Shown in pieces: positions 1 to 8,542 of a DNA stretch of 22,751 nt; the first letter of the stretch is position 1, and the number at the start of each line of letters is the position of its first letter. The position numbers were made by a program, and so were the translations under genes. Source of the DNA: JAAYDY01 sp964500225 (GTDB lineage Bacteria; Planctomycetota; Phycisphaerae; FEN-1346; JAACEH01); contig CAZCOA010000045.1 in assembly GCA_964500225.1 (NCBI GenBank), positions 1-22,751 on the forward strand, written 5' to 3'. The notes beneath the pieces were generated by a model. It saw only the letters and a program-made list of their open reading frames with translations, had not been told where the DNA came from and ran no database searches.

Positions 1-151
1 TCAGGGCATGGTACATCAGGGCCTGGAACTCTTTGACACCGCACCAGATGTCCCAGTTGAAACCGCTGGAAATGTCCAGTTGCACCCCCTGGGCCACGGC
101 CGTGCCGCCGACCATGAGCACAACTGTCAATGATAGAATGAACTTCCTCAT
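1..151 (-). CDS. Secreted protein of unknown function, N-terminal fragment
   Basis: Reading the minus strand from 151, an ATG opens a 50-codon frame that runs off the window edge. The first 21 residues form a classical signal peptide: MRKF, then a hydrophobic run (ILSLTVVLMVGG), then TAVA-Q, a type I signal peptidase site. The mature start is QLDISSGFNWDIWCG, so the product is exported. An AAGGAGG ribosome binding site (158-164 on the plus strand) lies 6 bases before the ATG, which makes the start convincing. Too little protein is visible to name a family. It reads in the same direction as the transglutaminase-like gene upstream but is separated from it by about 490 bases, so it is probably a separate unit. 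Confidence 0.75.
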   Translation of the reverse strand, partial: MRKFILSLTVVLMVGGTAVAQGVQLDISSGFNWDIWCGVKEFQALMYHAL

Positions 152-641
152 GCACCGCCTCCTTCACTCGACTGCGACGTCGCCGGCAAATGTAGAAACA
201 CGCCTCGCGACGCCACACATCCCAACCGACACGCCCGCAATAGGCCGCCCTGGGATAATCCCCAAGAGCCATACGGGAAATCTGCGCCAAGCCACGCACT
301 TGGCACCACGTGCGGTGTTGATCACGCAACCGTCAGTGAGCTCGAAATTTGACCGGCAAGTCGAAGAAGTGGCATCTAGGTTGCAGAACGCCGGAAGCCC
401 ATCAATTCCACTACTTCAGCGTATACCATGATGCATAGCAAGGATGCTCTTGTGGCGTGTCAAGGTGCGACTCTTGATGACAACAGCGACACCAGTTGTA
501 CTGAAGTGATTGCCGTCGGCAGGCGCAGCCGCCAACCTTGGTATCTCTCATATATAGCCCACAAAAGGACTTCGGTCAAATGACCTGACAGGGATTCTTC
601 CCGAAAAATCGCGCAAATCTTCAAGAAATCCTTGTCGGCAC
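152..641. other. Intergenic region of about 490 bases without a gene
   Basis: I see no supported coding region here. Open frames on both strands lack a ribosome binding site and recognisable protein features. The stretch holds the ribosome binding site of the secreted-protein gene (158-164) and two short inverted repeats: TCAAG-N8-CTTGA at 460-477 and GGTCA-AA-TGACC at 574-585. The second lies 57 bases past the stop of the transglutaminase-like gene. Read on the minus strand it is followed by CGAAGTCCTTTTG, so it could be a weak transcript end or an operator. Neither role is proven. Confidence 0.5.
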
Positions 642-2678
642 CTATTTCTGCCCCTCGATCACCACGGTGGACACCGGACCGTCCACGTCGAACTTGTTGC
701 GGCTGACGGCTTCCAGCCGATTGACCCCGGCGTGCAGCGGCCACGAGAACGTCCCTGCGGTGGCCTGCCAGGCTCCTCCGTCCACCCGCACGCGGAATTC
801 CTTGAAGTTGGGCGTCATCGTCCCGAGGGTCACCTTGACCGTCTGCCCGTCGGGAACCAGCGTCATGGCGGCCTGGTTGATCGGGAAATACGGGTCCACG
901 GCCGGATTGGGCGGACAGTCGCGTGTGTGCCATTTGCCGGTGGTCAACTCGTCTTTGGTGATGAAGAACTTCTGGTAGTCCGGTCCACGGTCCATGTAGT
1001 TGGTGTTCGGGATGTACCCGATGAACAGCAGCCGCTGACCGTACTGGACGTCCTGCGGCTTCTTGTCGAGCCCGGCATCGGTCACTCTGACGTGCCACAC
1101 CCCCTTGCCCTGGTCCAATAATAGCGACTGCCGGAACTCATAGGTATTTAGCGGCACGCCGTCGCGCTCCGGGTAGTAGCTGCTGGTCGGGTCCAGGAGA
1201 ACCCACTTCTTGTACTCATTGGACCAGATCTCTGTAAAGCTATGACGCGGGATGGCCATATTGCGGCAAACCCATCCTAGACTATTGGCTGCGGCCATCA
1301 AAACAGCGGCTGAGTGGGCACAGTAGAATTTGTGCTCGCGCCGCGAGTGCTTGAGGATTTCGATGGCGCTGTGCTCGGGAATCATTTCGCGCGGATAGCC
1401 GAAATCCCACTGGTCGTAAGCCCATTTCATCAGGAGCAGTTGCTTTTCGAACTCCGTCTTGCCGGGGGCGACCACGTCGTCGAGCCGATACTTCTCCCGG
1501 AGGTACCGGAGCTTCGGGTTGTCGTAGTTGTCGAAAACAAACCGACGCGAGAAATCGTTCTCGACATAGGGCAAGGCGTCGAGGGTCTTCACCGTAGCCC
1601 GCAGGTCGCCCAAGGTCAGTTCCTGGCCCTGGGCCAGGACCGTTCCGGGTACGACCGCCGCCAGCGGCGGGCCCAGCGGCGCCGGAGGAATCGACGGGTC
1701 GGGCTGCAACATCGGCAACTCTTCTGCGGCTGCGGCGGGCACCTTCTCGGCGGCCTCCGGCGGCGCCTTCTGCGGCGGGCTCACCAATCGGATCGAACTC
1801 AGGCGAAACCGTTCTCCCTTGATGTTGGTCAGCCGCAAGGTGTTGCGTCCGTCTTTCAGGCGAATCGTGGCGGGCAGCTTCGTCTCGTGCCAGTTCACGT
1901 CATCGGCTGTCGAGTCCAGGACGAAGGGATTCAGTCCGGCAACCGGCGAACCGTTCACATCGAGCCGCCGCGTACATACATTGTCTGCGGCATAATGCAG
2001 ATAGACGTCGTATTCCCCTGCGACGGCATCCGGAATAGTCCATTCCATCCAGTGCTGCGATATGGGTTTCCCGTTTTCTCCGCGTGTGTTTTCTTCCTCG
2101 TTGACATAACCAAGCGTGATGGGGGTGAGCACCTGTACGCAGCCGCCCCCCTGTTCGGCGAATCGGGCCGCCTTGATCACGATCGGCGACCGTCCCTGGG
2201 CCCTGAGCACGATTTCGTTCAGCCACAGGCTGGCATCGTCCAAACAGGTGATACGGAGCACGTTGGCCCCCGCCTTGAGCGTAATCGGCGCCGGCAGTTG
2301 GAGTTCCGTCCAAGCGGACCAGCGGCTGGTGCGCGGCAGAACGAACGGATCGAGTCCCTTGACCGCTTGGCCGTTGACGGACATCGACCGGGAGGTTCCG
2401 ATCTTGGTTGCGTACTGGAGTGTCACGTCGTACTGTCCTGCTTCGGGTACGTCCACCGTCCACTGGAGCCAGTGTCCCGGCGTGTACCAGAAATGGACAT
2501 AGCCGGCGGCAAACCGCTCGGGCGGCTTGGTCGCTGCGACCAGGGTAGCGTTTTCACCGTCCCCCTGGGCCGACAGCGAAACGGCGGGGATGACGACTGT
2601 CCATTGCTCGTCCGCAACCGACAGCGAAGCCCCCACCACGGCGATCGCGACGACCAGAATATGCTTCATAATGCCCAT
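642..2678 (-). CDS. Secreted protein with two carbohydrate-binding-like modules and a transglutaminase-like domain
   Basis: This 678-residue exported protein starts with a signal peptide (residues 1 to about 23). Two homologous beta-sandwich modules follow, at about 25-160 and 165-300. Each carries a VNG-x2-V-x-GL(D/N)PFVL segment and an (I)xLKxGxNxLR segment, like the CBM6/CBM35-type modules of glycan-associated proteins. After a Pro/Ala-rich linker (300-350), residues about 410-515 match the transglutaminase-like fold, with a complete Cys-His-Asp triad: C453 (FYCAHSAAVL), H479 (PRHSFTEIW) and D496 (LLDPTSSYY). The last 80 residues look like an Ig-like domain. The likely role is peptide or amide chemistry on an external polymer. 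That is family inference, since many such domains act as proteases or have unknown substrates. The start at 2678 has AAGGTGG 8 bases upstream; 2669 (MKHIL) is an alternative. The open frame continues upstream but that part is not protein-like. Confidence 0.85.
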   Translation of the reverse strand: MGIMKHILVVAIAVVGASLSVADEQWTVVIPAVSLSAQGDGENATLVAATKPPERFAAGYVHFWYTPGHWLQWTVDVPEAGQYDVTLQYATKIGTSRSMSVNGQAVKGLDPFVLPRTSRWSAWTELQLPAPITLKAGANVLRITCLDDASLWLNEIVLRAQGRSPIVIKAARFAEQGGGCVQVLTPITLGYVNEEENTRGENGKPISQHWMEWTIPDAVAGEYDVYLHYAADNVCTRRLDVNGSPVAGLNPFVLDSTADDVNWHETKLPATIRLKDGRNTLRLTNIKGERFRLSSIRLVSPPQKAPPEAAEKVPAAAAEELPMLQPDPSIPPAPLGPPLAAVVPGTVLAQGQELTLGDLRATVKTLDALPYVENDFSRRFVFDNYDNPKLRYLREKYRLDDVVAPGKTEFEKQLLLMKWAYDQWDFGYPREMIPEHSAIEILKHSRREHKFYCAHSAAVLMAAANSLGWVCRNMAIPRHSFTEIWSNEYKKWVLLDPTSSYYPERDGVPLNTYEFRQSLLLDQGKGVWHVRVTDAGLDKKPQDVQYGQRLLFIGYIPNTNYMDRGPDYQKFFITKDELTTGKWHTRDCPPNPAVDPYFPINQAAMTLVPDGQTVKVTLGTMTPNFKEFRVRVDGGAWQATAGTFSWPLHAGVNRLEAVSRNKFDVDGPVSTVVIEGQK

Positions 2679-2924
2679 CTGGTGAGCCACCTTTCCGCTG
2701 TATGTGCGAAACAAGACGTGTCCTACCCAACTCGGTAAACCCTGCACTTCGAGGCCGGTTTTGGGTGATTTTGTCGAAACACACCGAAAAGCAGCATATC
2801 CGCAGCGGCAGCCACAGAAAATGTGCATTTTCCCGTGACAACAAACAACCTGCGGGGTTAATCCCAGAGATGGGGACTTCCCCAACAGACAGATTGTGGG
2901 CCTCACACCAGAAGGAGGTTTGTG
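2679..2924. other. Divergent intergenic region between transglutaminase-like gene and alkaline phosphatase gene
   Basis: The two genes are transcribed away from each other, so both promoters should lie in these 246 bases. The ribosome binding sites are clear at both ends (2687-2693 on the minus strand, 2911-2918 on the plus strand). I do not see a convincing -35/-10 pair for either gene. The best plus-strand candidate, TTGTCG at 2771-2776 with CATATC 18 bases later, is weak. The middle is noticeably more A/T-rich than its surroundings. Confidence 0.4.
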
Positions 2925-4493
2925 GTGACAAGGACTGAGCATCGGGTGCTGGGCTGGTTGGCCGTTGTGTGTGTCGGGCTGTGGCTGGCGGCGGGTTGCG
3001 CCCCGTCGGTTACCGAGCAGCAGATTTTGTCGAATCAAGGGGTTCCGAAGTACGTATTCCTGTTTATCGGCGACGGGATGGGCGTGGCGCATGTGCATGC
3101 CGCCGAGATGTACCTGGGTGCGATCGACAATGCCAAGGCCGGCAAAACGAGACCGGGCGTGCGCCGGTTGACCATGACGCAGTTCCCCGTGTCGGGGCTC
3201 ATCACGACCTACTCGGCAAGCAACCAAGTGACCGATTCGGCTGCCGCCGGCACGGCCCTGGCCACAGGACACAAGACCTCCAATGGCACCATCGCCATGG
3301 ACCCAGAGGGGAAACGGTGCTACACGAGCGTGGCGACGGCGGCCCGGGCTCGCGGTATGAAGGTCGGTATCGTCTCCAGCACATGCATCACCGACGCCAC
3401 GCCGGCCGTCTTCTACGCGCATCAGCCCTACCGCGGCGAGCAGTACGAGATCGGCCTCCAGTTGGCGGCGTCGCCCTTTGAGTACATCGCCGGCAGCGAG
3501 GTCGGCAAGGCCGACGGACCGCAGGGCAACATCCTCGACATCGCCAGGGGCAATGGAGTGCAGGTGGCCACGTCGCGGTACGAACTGGCCGCGTGCCGCC
3601 CCGGTCGGCGTGTGTTCTTCCAGGAGAAGATACCTTACGAGATCGACCGTCCCCCGCACCGGGTGTCGCTGGCCGAGTTGACCGCCAAGGGCATCGAACT
3701 GCTGGACAACCCCGACGGGTTCTTCATGATGGTCGAGGGCGGCAAGATCGACGGCTCAGCTCACATCAACGACGCCGCAACCACCGTCGGCGAAGTGCTG
3801 GCGCTGGATGCCGCCATCGACGAGGCCGTACGTTTCTATCGCAAGCATCCCCTGGAGACGCTGATCGTCGTCACGGCCGACCACGAGACCGGTGCCATGG
3901 CCCTGAACAACGATTACAAGCGGTCGCCGCTGGGCATGGCGGTCCTCGCCGGGCAGACGCAGTCGTGGAATGCCTTCAATGTCGAGGTCTTCGAAGAGGT
4001 CAAGAAAACGCAAGCCTGGACCTCGGCCGAGGACAACATCCCCGAGAATCTGTGGCAGGCCCTGGGCAGCAGGTTCGGTCTGACCCGGGACGCGCTCACC
4101 GACGCCGAGAAGGTCATGCTCGAAGACGCCTACGACGCCAGCATGGCCTCGCGCGGCAAGGTGGACGAGAAGGGGCGACGTCTGTCGATACCCGGCTACG
4201 GCCGGTACGAGCCGCTGCCGCTGACGGCCGCCAAGCTGGTCGGCTATCGGGCGGGTATCGGGTGGTCCACGTTCGGACACTCGCCGATGCCGGTGCCCGT
4301 ATGGGCCGTGGGGGCTGCAGCCTGGCGGTTCAGCGGCTTTAAGGACAACACCGATATCGCCAAGAACCTTGCAGCCGCCATGCGAGTCGAATTGCCTGAG
4401 CCACAGTTGGCCTCAAAGATGACACAGACCGACAGCGCCGTCCCGAGACAGGATTACACCAACCGCGCGGACATGGTACCGGCCGGCAACTAA
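2925..4493 (+). CDS. Lipoprotein alkaline phosphatase (PhoA family)
   Basis: It hydrolyses phosphate monoesters outside the cytoplasm. The N-terminus is a lipoprotein signal with a lipobox at LAAGC (residues 21-25), so the enzyme should be lipid-anchored. The family signature is complete: metal ligand D50 in FLFIGDGMG, nucleophile Ser105 in TDSAAAGTALATGHKT, E271 in MMVEGGKIDGSAHINDA, D319-H320 in VTADHETG, and a late metal-binding His in STFGHSPMPVPV. At about 522 residues it is longer than E. coli PhoA (471). The extra length is an insert of about 100 residues before the last His motif. GTG 2925 is preferred because GAAGGAGG (2911-2918) sits 6 bases upstream; GTG 2922 would be only 3 bases away. 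The glycoside hydrolase gene follows in the same direction after 183 bases. No Pho box was recognised. Confidence 0.93.
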   Translation: MTRTEHRVLGWLAVVCVGLWLAAGCAPSVTEQQILSNQGVPKYVFLFIGDGMGVAHVHAAEMYLGAIDNAKAGKTRPGVRRLTMTQFPVSGLITTYSASNQVTDSAAAGTALATGHKTSNGTIAMDPEGKRCYTSVATAARARGMKVGIVSSTCITDATPAVFYAHQPYRGEQYEIGLQLAASPFEYIAGSEVGKADGPQGNILDIARGNGVQVATSRYELAACRPGRRVFFQEKIPYEIDRPPHRVSLAELTAKGIELLDNPDGFFMMVEGGKIDGSAHINDAATTVGEVLALDAAIDEAVRFYRKHPLETLIVVTADHETGAMALNNDYKRSPLGMAVLAGQTQSWNAFNVEVFEEVKKTQAWTSAEDNIPENLWQALGSRFGLTRDALTDAEKVMLEDAYDASMASRGKVDEKGRRLSIPGYGRYEPLPLTAAKLVGYRAGIGWSTFGHSPMPVPVWAVGAAAWRFSGFKDNTDIAKNLAAAMRVELPEPQLASKMTQTDSAVPRQDYTNRADMVPAGN

Positions 4494-4676
4494 AAACACT
4501 TGCTTGAAGTAGAGGCCGCCAGACGCCGGGCAGATGCCCCGATGTCTTGTAGCTGCACCGCGCCGGCCATGTCCTCCCTGGGTAAAATCTGCGTAACGCG
4601 GACCTCGTTGAACGGTTGAAACCAGTGACTTGAAGTAAGGCGGTCTGGAACCTGTTTCAGCATGAGGAGACTTCTG
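4494..4676 (+). other. Spacer between alkaline phosphatase and glycoside hydrolase genes
   Basis: It holds no gene. CTTGAAGTA occurs twice, at 4503-4511 and 4629-4637. The copies are followed by CCAGAC (4519-4524) and GTCTGG (4643-4648), which are reverse complements. The second copy ends just before the ribosome binding site of the next gene. No standard promoter or terminator was recognised. Confidence 0.4.
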
Positions 4677-7394
4677 ATGAGTGTTCGCTCGCTGATGACC
4701 ACTGTTGTGCTCCTGGCCTCGTTGTCCGCCATGCCGTTTTCGGCAGCAGCCCAACCGTCCGATGCCGCCACGACCACCCTAGTCCTCGACACTCCGGGCA
4801 TGTGGCGCATGTATCATGTATTCCAACCGCCCATCATCCAAACACAGAACGGCAGCCTGGAACCTCTCAAGTTCAATGTCGCATGGCTCGACTGGGACAC
4901 GCCCGCTCCGCCGGCCAACTGGACGTCGCCGGAGATGAACGACCGCACCTGGATGCGCGGCCCGGCCCGACGCTGTGCCCGGACGCCGTACCTGTCGCGG
5001 CTCTGCCTGCGAGGCAAATTCGAGGTCACCGACCCGGCGGCCGTGGGCGACCTGACCGTCAGCCTGGAATACTACGGCGGCGCTGTCGTCTATCTGAATG
5101 GTAAGGAAATCGGCCGCGGCCACCTGCCGGCGGGCAAGAAACCTGCCGAAGCCTTGGCGCAGCCGTACCCGATGGAGGCGTTCCTGGACGCCAAAGGCGA
5201 GCCGGTGATTCCGTCGTCCAAGGGCCAGACGGCCGAGCTTCACGCACGAACGCTGAGTCTGCCGGTTCCCCGCAACCTATTGCGCAAGGGCATCAACGTC
5301 CTGGCCATCGAGATCGTGCGCGCTCTGTACCCGGCGGCGCTGCTCGACAAGCATCCGCGCGGCGTTGGCGGCATCAGCAGCGACCCTGCCCTGATGTGGA
5401 ACACCTGCGAAATCCGCAAGGCCGTGCTGTCGGCCTCGAAACCCGACGGCCTGGTGCCCAATACGGGCCGTCCCGCGGGTATCCAGGTCTGGAACGGCGA
5501 CACGCTGGCCGGCGACACGGATGTGGACTACGGCGACCGCACGGAGCCGCTCGAACCGATCGCCCTGACCTGCCCGCGCAACGGCGCCCCCTACGGCAAA
5601 ATCGTCGTCGGCAGCGACAAGCCGCTGAAAGGCCTCAAGGCGGTCGCCAGCGACCTGAAGGCCGACGGGGCCGTCATCCCGTCCAACCGCGTCTCGTTCA
5701 TGTACGCCGTGCCCGGAGGTGACGAGTCGCTTCCGCCCGGCGATGCGCTGTCGCCCTATCCGGACAGGGCAGCGTTCCTGAACGCACTCCTTCGCATGCC
5801 GCTGGACGAGTTCCCCGTGGCCGTCCGAAGCCGCACCCCGAGCCGCGTCAACGGCGCCGTCGTGCCGCTGTGGGTCCATGTGAAGGCCCCCAAGGACGCC
5901 CGCCCCGGCCTTTACAAGGGAACCGTCACGATCACGGCCGCCGGAGAACCGACGGTCACGGTGCCGCTGCATGTGAACATTTTGCCGTGGACGCTGCCCG
6001 ATCCGCAGGACTTCAGGACGTGGGTCGAACTCATCCAGTCGCCGGACACCCTGGCCGTGGAATATAACGTGCCGCTGTGGTCCGACAAACACTTTGAGCT
6101 GATCGCCCGCTCGTTCGACCTCGTTAAAGACACCGGAACCCGCAGTCTCTACATTCCGGTGATCGCACACACCAACCTCGGCAACGCCGAGTCGATGGTC
6201 CGCTGGATCGACAAGGGCAACGGCACGTACGACTGGGACTTCACGATCATGGACCGTTACCTCGACACGGCCGAGAAGTACCTGGGCGGCAAACCCAAGA
6301 TGATTGTCCTCCAGGTCTGGGAAGTGTACATGAACACGCCGGAAAGCACCGGCCGGCGGTTCGGCGAGATCCTCAAGGAGAACCAAAAGAACACCGGCGG
6401 CGCGCCATTGGTGACGTTTGTCGATGCCTCCGGCAAAACCGAAAACCGCGTCATTCCGAAGCTGAACCATCCGTCCAGCAAGGCCGTCTGGAAGGAGTTG
6501 ATGACGAAGGTGCGCAACCGCCTGAAGGCTCGCGGTCTGGAGAACACCATCCAGTTGGGCATGTTCACCGACTCGTTTCCCAACAAGGAAGACACGAAGT
6601 TCTTCCAGGAAGTGGCCCCCGGCCTGGGGTGGGTCCAGCATGGGCACAACGCATTCCTGGACGTCAACGGCATGGTCCCGACGGGATACACGGCCACATG
6701 GTGGAGCGCCCGGTTCGCCGACGACCTGGTAAACCGCAGGAGCGGCGCCGTCGGCAAGACCACCTACCGCGACCACGAAACGAAGATGACGAGCCTGTTC
6801 GGCTGGAATCGACCTCGACGGGACGCGTACTACCCGCGAATGACGAACGAGCAGTTCCCGGTCAGCTACTGGCGGTTCCTGTGCGAGACGGCTGTGACGA
6901 GCGACTTCTACTGCGGCATCGGCCGCCTGGGTCTGGACTACTGGCCGTGCATCAAAAACCCCCAGGGCCGTCGCGTCGGATGGGTCAACGAGCGATTCGT
7001 CGAGGTGGCCGGGTACCTGCACAAGCTGCACAGCTATATGGTCGAGCCGCAGGCCGACGGTCCGGTGGCAATGACCCGTCTGCCGGCAATGGAGGAAGGC
7101 ATCCACGAATGTGAGGCTCGCATCTACATCGAAGACGCACTCGTCAACAAACAGCTCGACAAGAAGGCCCCGGAACTGGCCAAACGCTGCCGCGAGTGCC
7201 TGGACGAGCGGCTAAAGTGCATGTGGACCGCGTTGAACAACATGCAGTGCGGCGGCTGGGGCGTCACGGCCTGGCGGTTCCAGGCGGGCGTGTCGGGCCA
7301 TGCGTGGCTGCTCGGCATGGAGCAACACAAACGCAACGCCGAGCTCTTCAAACTGGCCGGAGAAGTCGAGCAGTGCCTGCGACAGGGCCCCTGA
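4677..7394 (+). CDS. Secreted glycoside hydrolase, family 123-like (DUF4091 type)
   Basis: This 905-residue exported protein has a signal peptide at residues 1-25, ending SAAAQ. Residues about 60-240 look like a galactose-binding-type jelly roll (LRGKFEV...YYGGAVVYLNGKEIGR). A beta domain before the core contains VPLWVHVKAPKDARPGLYKGTVTI and PLHVNILPWTLP, typical of the module that precedes family-123/DUF4091 catalytic barrels. The barrel begins near DPQDFRTWVELIQSPD and runs to the C-terminus. It should cleave an N-acetylhexosaminide-like or related external glycan, but the substrate is unknown. I could not find the Asp-Glu catalytic pair of characterised family-123 enzymes; the nearest candidate is GMFTDSFPN. 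ATG 4677 is chosen because GAGGAG (4664-4669) lies 7 bases upstream; ATG 4662 overlaps that site. Confidence 0.7.
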   Translation: MSVRSLMTTVVLLASLSAMPFSAAAQPSDAATTTLVLDTPGMWRMYHVFQPPIIQTQNGSLEPLKFNVAWLDWDTPAPPANWTSPEMNDRTWMRGPARRCARTPYLSRLCLRGKFEVTDPAAVGDLTVSLEYYGGAVVYLNGKEIGRGHLPAGKKPAEALAQPYPMEAFLDAKGEPVIPSSKGQTAELHARTLSLPVPRNLLRKGINVLAIEIVRALYPAALLDKHPRGVGGISSDPALMWNTCEIRKAVLSASKPDGLVPNTGRPAGIQVWNGDTLAGDTDVDYGDRTEPLEPIALTCPRNGAPYGKIVVGSDKPLKGLKAVASDLKADGAVIPSNRVSFMYAVPGGDESLPPGDALSPYPDRAAFLNALLRMPLDEFPVAVRSRTPSRVNGAVVPLWVHVKAPKDARPGLYKGTVTITAAGEPTVTVPLHVNILPWTLPDPQDFRTWVELIQSPDTLAVEYNVPLWSDKHFELIARSFDLVKDTGTRSLYIPVIAHTNLGNAESMVRWIDKGNGTYDWDFTIMDRYLDTAEKYLGGKPKMIVLQVWEVYMNTPESTGRRFGEILKENQKNTGGAPLVTFVDASGKTENRVIPKLNHPSSKAVWKELMTKVRNRLKARGLENTIQLGMFTDSFPNKEDTKFFQEVAPGLGWVQHGHNAFLDVNGMVPTGYTATWWSARFADDLVNRRSGAVGKTTYRDHETKMTSLFGWNRPRRDAYYPRMTNEQFPVSYWRFLCETAVTSDFYCGIGRLGLDYWPCIKNPQGRRVGWVNERFVEVAGYLHKLHSYMVEPQADGPVAMTRLPAMEEGIHECEARIYIEDALVNKQLDKKAPELAKRCRECLDERLKCMWTALNNMQCGGWGVTAWRFQAGVSGHAWLLGMEQHKRNAELFKLAGEVEQCLRQGP

Positions 7395-7401
7395 GGGCCC
7401 T
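7384..7401 (+). other. GC-rich hairpin at the end of the glycoside hydrolase gene
   Basis: AGGGCC and GGCCCT form a 6-bp stem around a 6-base loop that spans the TGA stop codon. No T-run follows, so it is not a standard intrinsic terminator. It lies between convergent genes (the hydrolase on plus, the WYL regulator on minus) that are only 52 bases apart, where some transcript end is expected. Confidence 0.3.
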
Positions 7402-7446
7402 GAGGGCGAGGCCCCTGCGGACATCACTATACTGTAACGGCCAAAG

Positions 7447-8412
7447 TCAGGATTTGTAGCGGGCCAACATGTTCTCGGCTGCGGTACGGATGCGTTCGCG
7501 CAGGGCTTTCGGCTTGAGGACTTCCACCTGGTCCCCATAGCCGAGAATCCACCAGTAAATTTCGCCGAGGCCGTCCACGCGAACATCGAAAAGCAGCGTG
7601 CCTTCGTCCTCCCAGGTAAGCTTCTGGGTCCGGTGCCATTGAACCTCGGCCACGTTGGGAGCCACAAGGCGGCTGAACCGCAAGGATACGTCGTACTGAC
7701 GGCCTTCGGGCATGAAGCGCCAGGCATTGCCCAGGTATTTTTCGAGCGTCAACGCCGGAGCCTTGAACGTCTCGGCCAACTCGTGCAACTCGACGAACCG
7801 CCCGAGCTTGAACGTTCGAATGTCGTCGTTCCGGCAACAGCGGCCAATGACGTACCAGGCCCTCTCCTGGAAAACCAGCCAGTACGGCTCCATCGTGACG
7901 TCGATCTGTTTCTTCTCGTTAAACGAGATATATTTCCCCCGTAACACGTGCCGCCGCACCACGGCCTCTCGGACCATCTGATGAATGCCTTCAAGGCCCT
8001 CATGCCGGGCGACCGGACTGCGACGAATGGCCAGCCCCGCGGTAGCCTGTCCTACCGCCGCACGGATCGTCAGCGGCAATTGGCTCTCGATCTTCCTGGC
8101 AGCGTTGCAGGCTTTCCGCATCAGCGGCACACGCGACTCACTCTCACTGCCCGCCGCCAGGACTATCAGGCTGAGCGCTTCTTCCAGATCCAGATTGATC
8201 GGCGGCAACCAGTAGGTCTGGTGAATGACATAGCCTTGCCTCGAGCGGTCGTAGTAGAACGGCACGCCGGCCAGTTCGAGCATGTTCAGGTCGCGGTAAA
8301 CAGTCCGCGTGGATACTTCCAGCTCGTCGGCCAGGTCTTTCACACTGTAGTAGCGGCGGGTCTGAAGCAACGTGATGATCTTCAGGACGCGGTGTAACCG
8401 GCTGATGTCCAT
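7447..8412 (-). CDS. HTH-WYL transcriptional regulator (YafY/DeoR-like)
   Basis: This is a 321-residue DNA-binding regulator. An N-terminal winged helix-turn-helix of the HTH_11 type (residues about 5-62) includes the recognition helix VSTRTVYRDLNMLE. The WYL domain (about 135-235) contains ITFEY-like and YWLVFQERAWYVIGRC segments and the FKLGRFVEL strand. The WYL extension runs to the C-terminus (TLLFDVRVDGLGEIYWWILGYGDQVEVLKP). WYL domains are thought to bind small ligands or nucleic acid, and members control diverse operons, so the target cannot be read here. AGGAGA (8423-8428 on plus) lies 10 bases before the ATG. It is the second gene after a short HTH paralogue on the same strand, 130 bases away. 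A palindrome in the gap may be its operator. Confidence 0.9.
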   Translation of the reverse strand: MDISRLHRVLKIITLLQTRRYYSVKDLADELEVSTRTVYRDLNMLELAGVPFYYDRSRQGYVIHQTYWLPPINLDLEEALSLIVLAAGSESESRVPLMRKACNAARKIESQLPLTIRAAVGQATAGLAIRRSPVARHEGLEGIHQMVREAVVRRHVLRGKYISFNEKKQIDVTMEPYWLVFQERAWYVIGRCCRNDDIRTFKLGRFVELHELAETFKAPALTLEKYLGNAWRFMPEGRQYDVSLRFSRLVAPNVAEVQWHRTQKLTWEDEGTLLFDVRVDGLGEIYWWILGYGDQVEVLKPKALRERIRTAAENMLARYKS

Positions 8413-8508
8413 AAGGACAACATCTCCTGCTCTGACGGTTCCACACGATGAACCGACGGATTCGGCTTCTAGTATGGGCGGCGCGCGGTCTCCCCGGCGG
8501 AACTGCTC

Positions 8509-8521
8509 ATACGTTACATAT
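8509..8521. promoter_or_regulatory. Candidate operator, quasi-palindrome ATACGT-T-ACATAT
   Basis: The 13 bases match their own reverse complement at 11 of 13 positions. The site lies 97 bases before the WYL regulator start, in the gap behind the short HTH gene. Winged-HTH dimers commonly bind such sites, so autoregulation is a reasonable guess and nothing more. Confidence 0.35.
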
Positions 8522-8542
8522 ACTGTGGTGCCGGTTTCGATG

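Noticed and set aside
33..431. A 132-codon plus-strand open frame at the left edge
   Set aside because: It lacks a ribosome binding site and overlaps the signal-peptide-coding start of the minus-strand gene, which has a clear AAGGAGG.
1314..2738. A 474-codon plus-strand open frame opposite the transglutaminase-like gene
   Set aside because: It is composed of Arg-, Gly- and Asp-rich shadow sequence without motifs; the minus strand carries the catalytic triad and repeats.
2679..3659. Upstream extension of the transglutaminase-like frame to 3659
   Set aside because: It would overlap the alkaline phosphatase gene on the opposite strand and put a signal peptide in the middle of the protein. The start with AAGGTGG at 2678 explains the sequence better.
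5277..7106. A 609-codon minus-strand open frame opposite the glycoside hydrolase gene
   Set aside because: It lacks a ribosome binding site and recognisable domains, and the plus-strand frame has a signal peptide and family motifs. Long antisense frames are common in GC-rich DNA.
7384..7401. AGGGCC/GGCCCT hairpin as an intrinsic terminator
   Set aside because: No T-run follows on either strand, so it is listed only as a hairpin.
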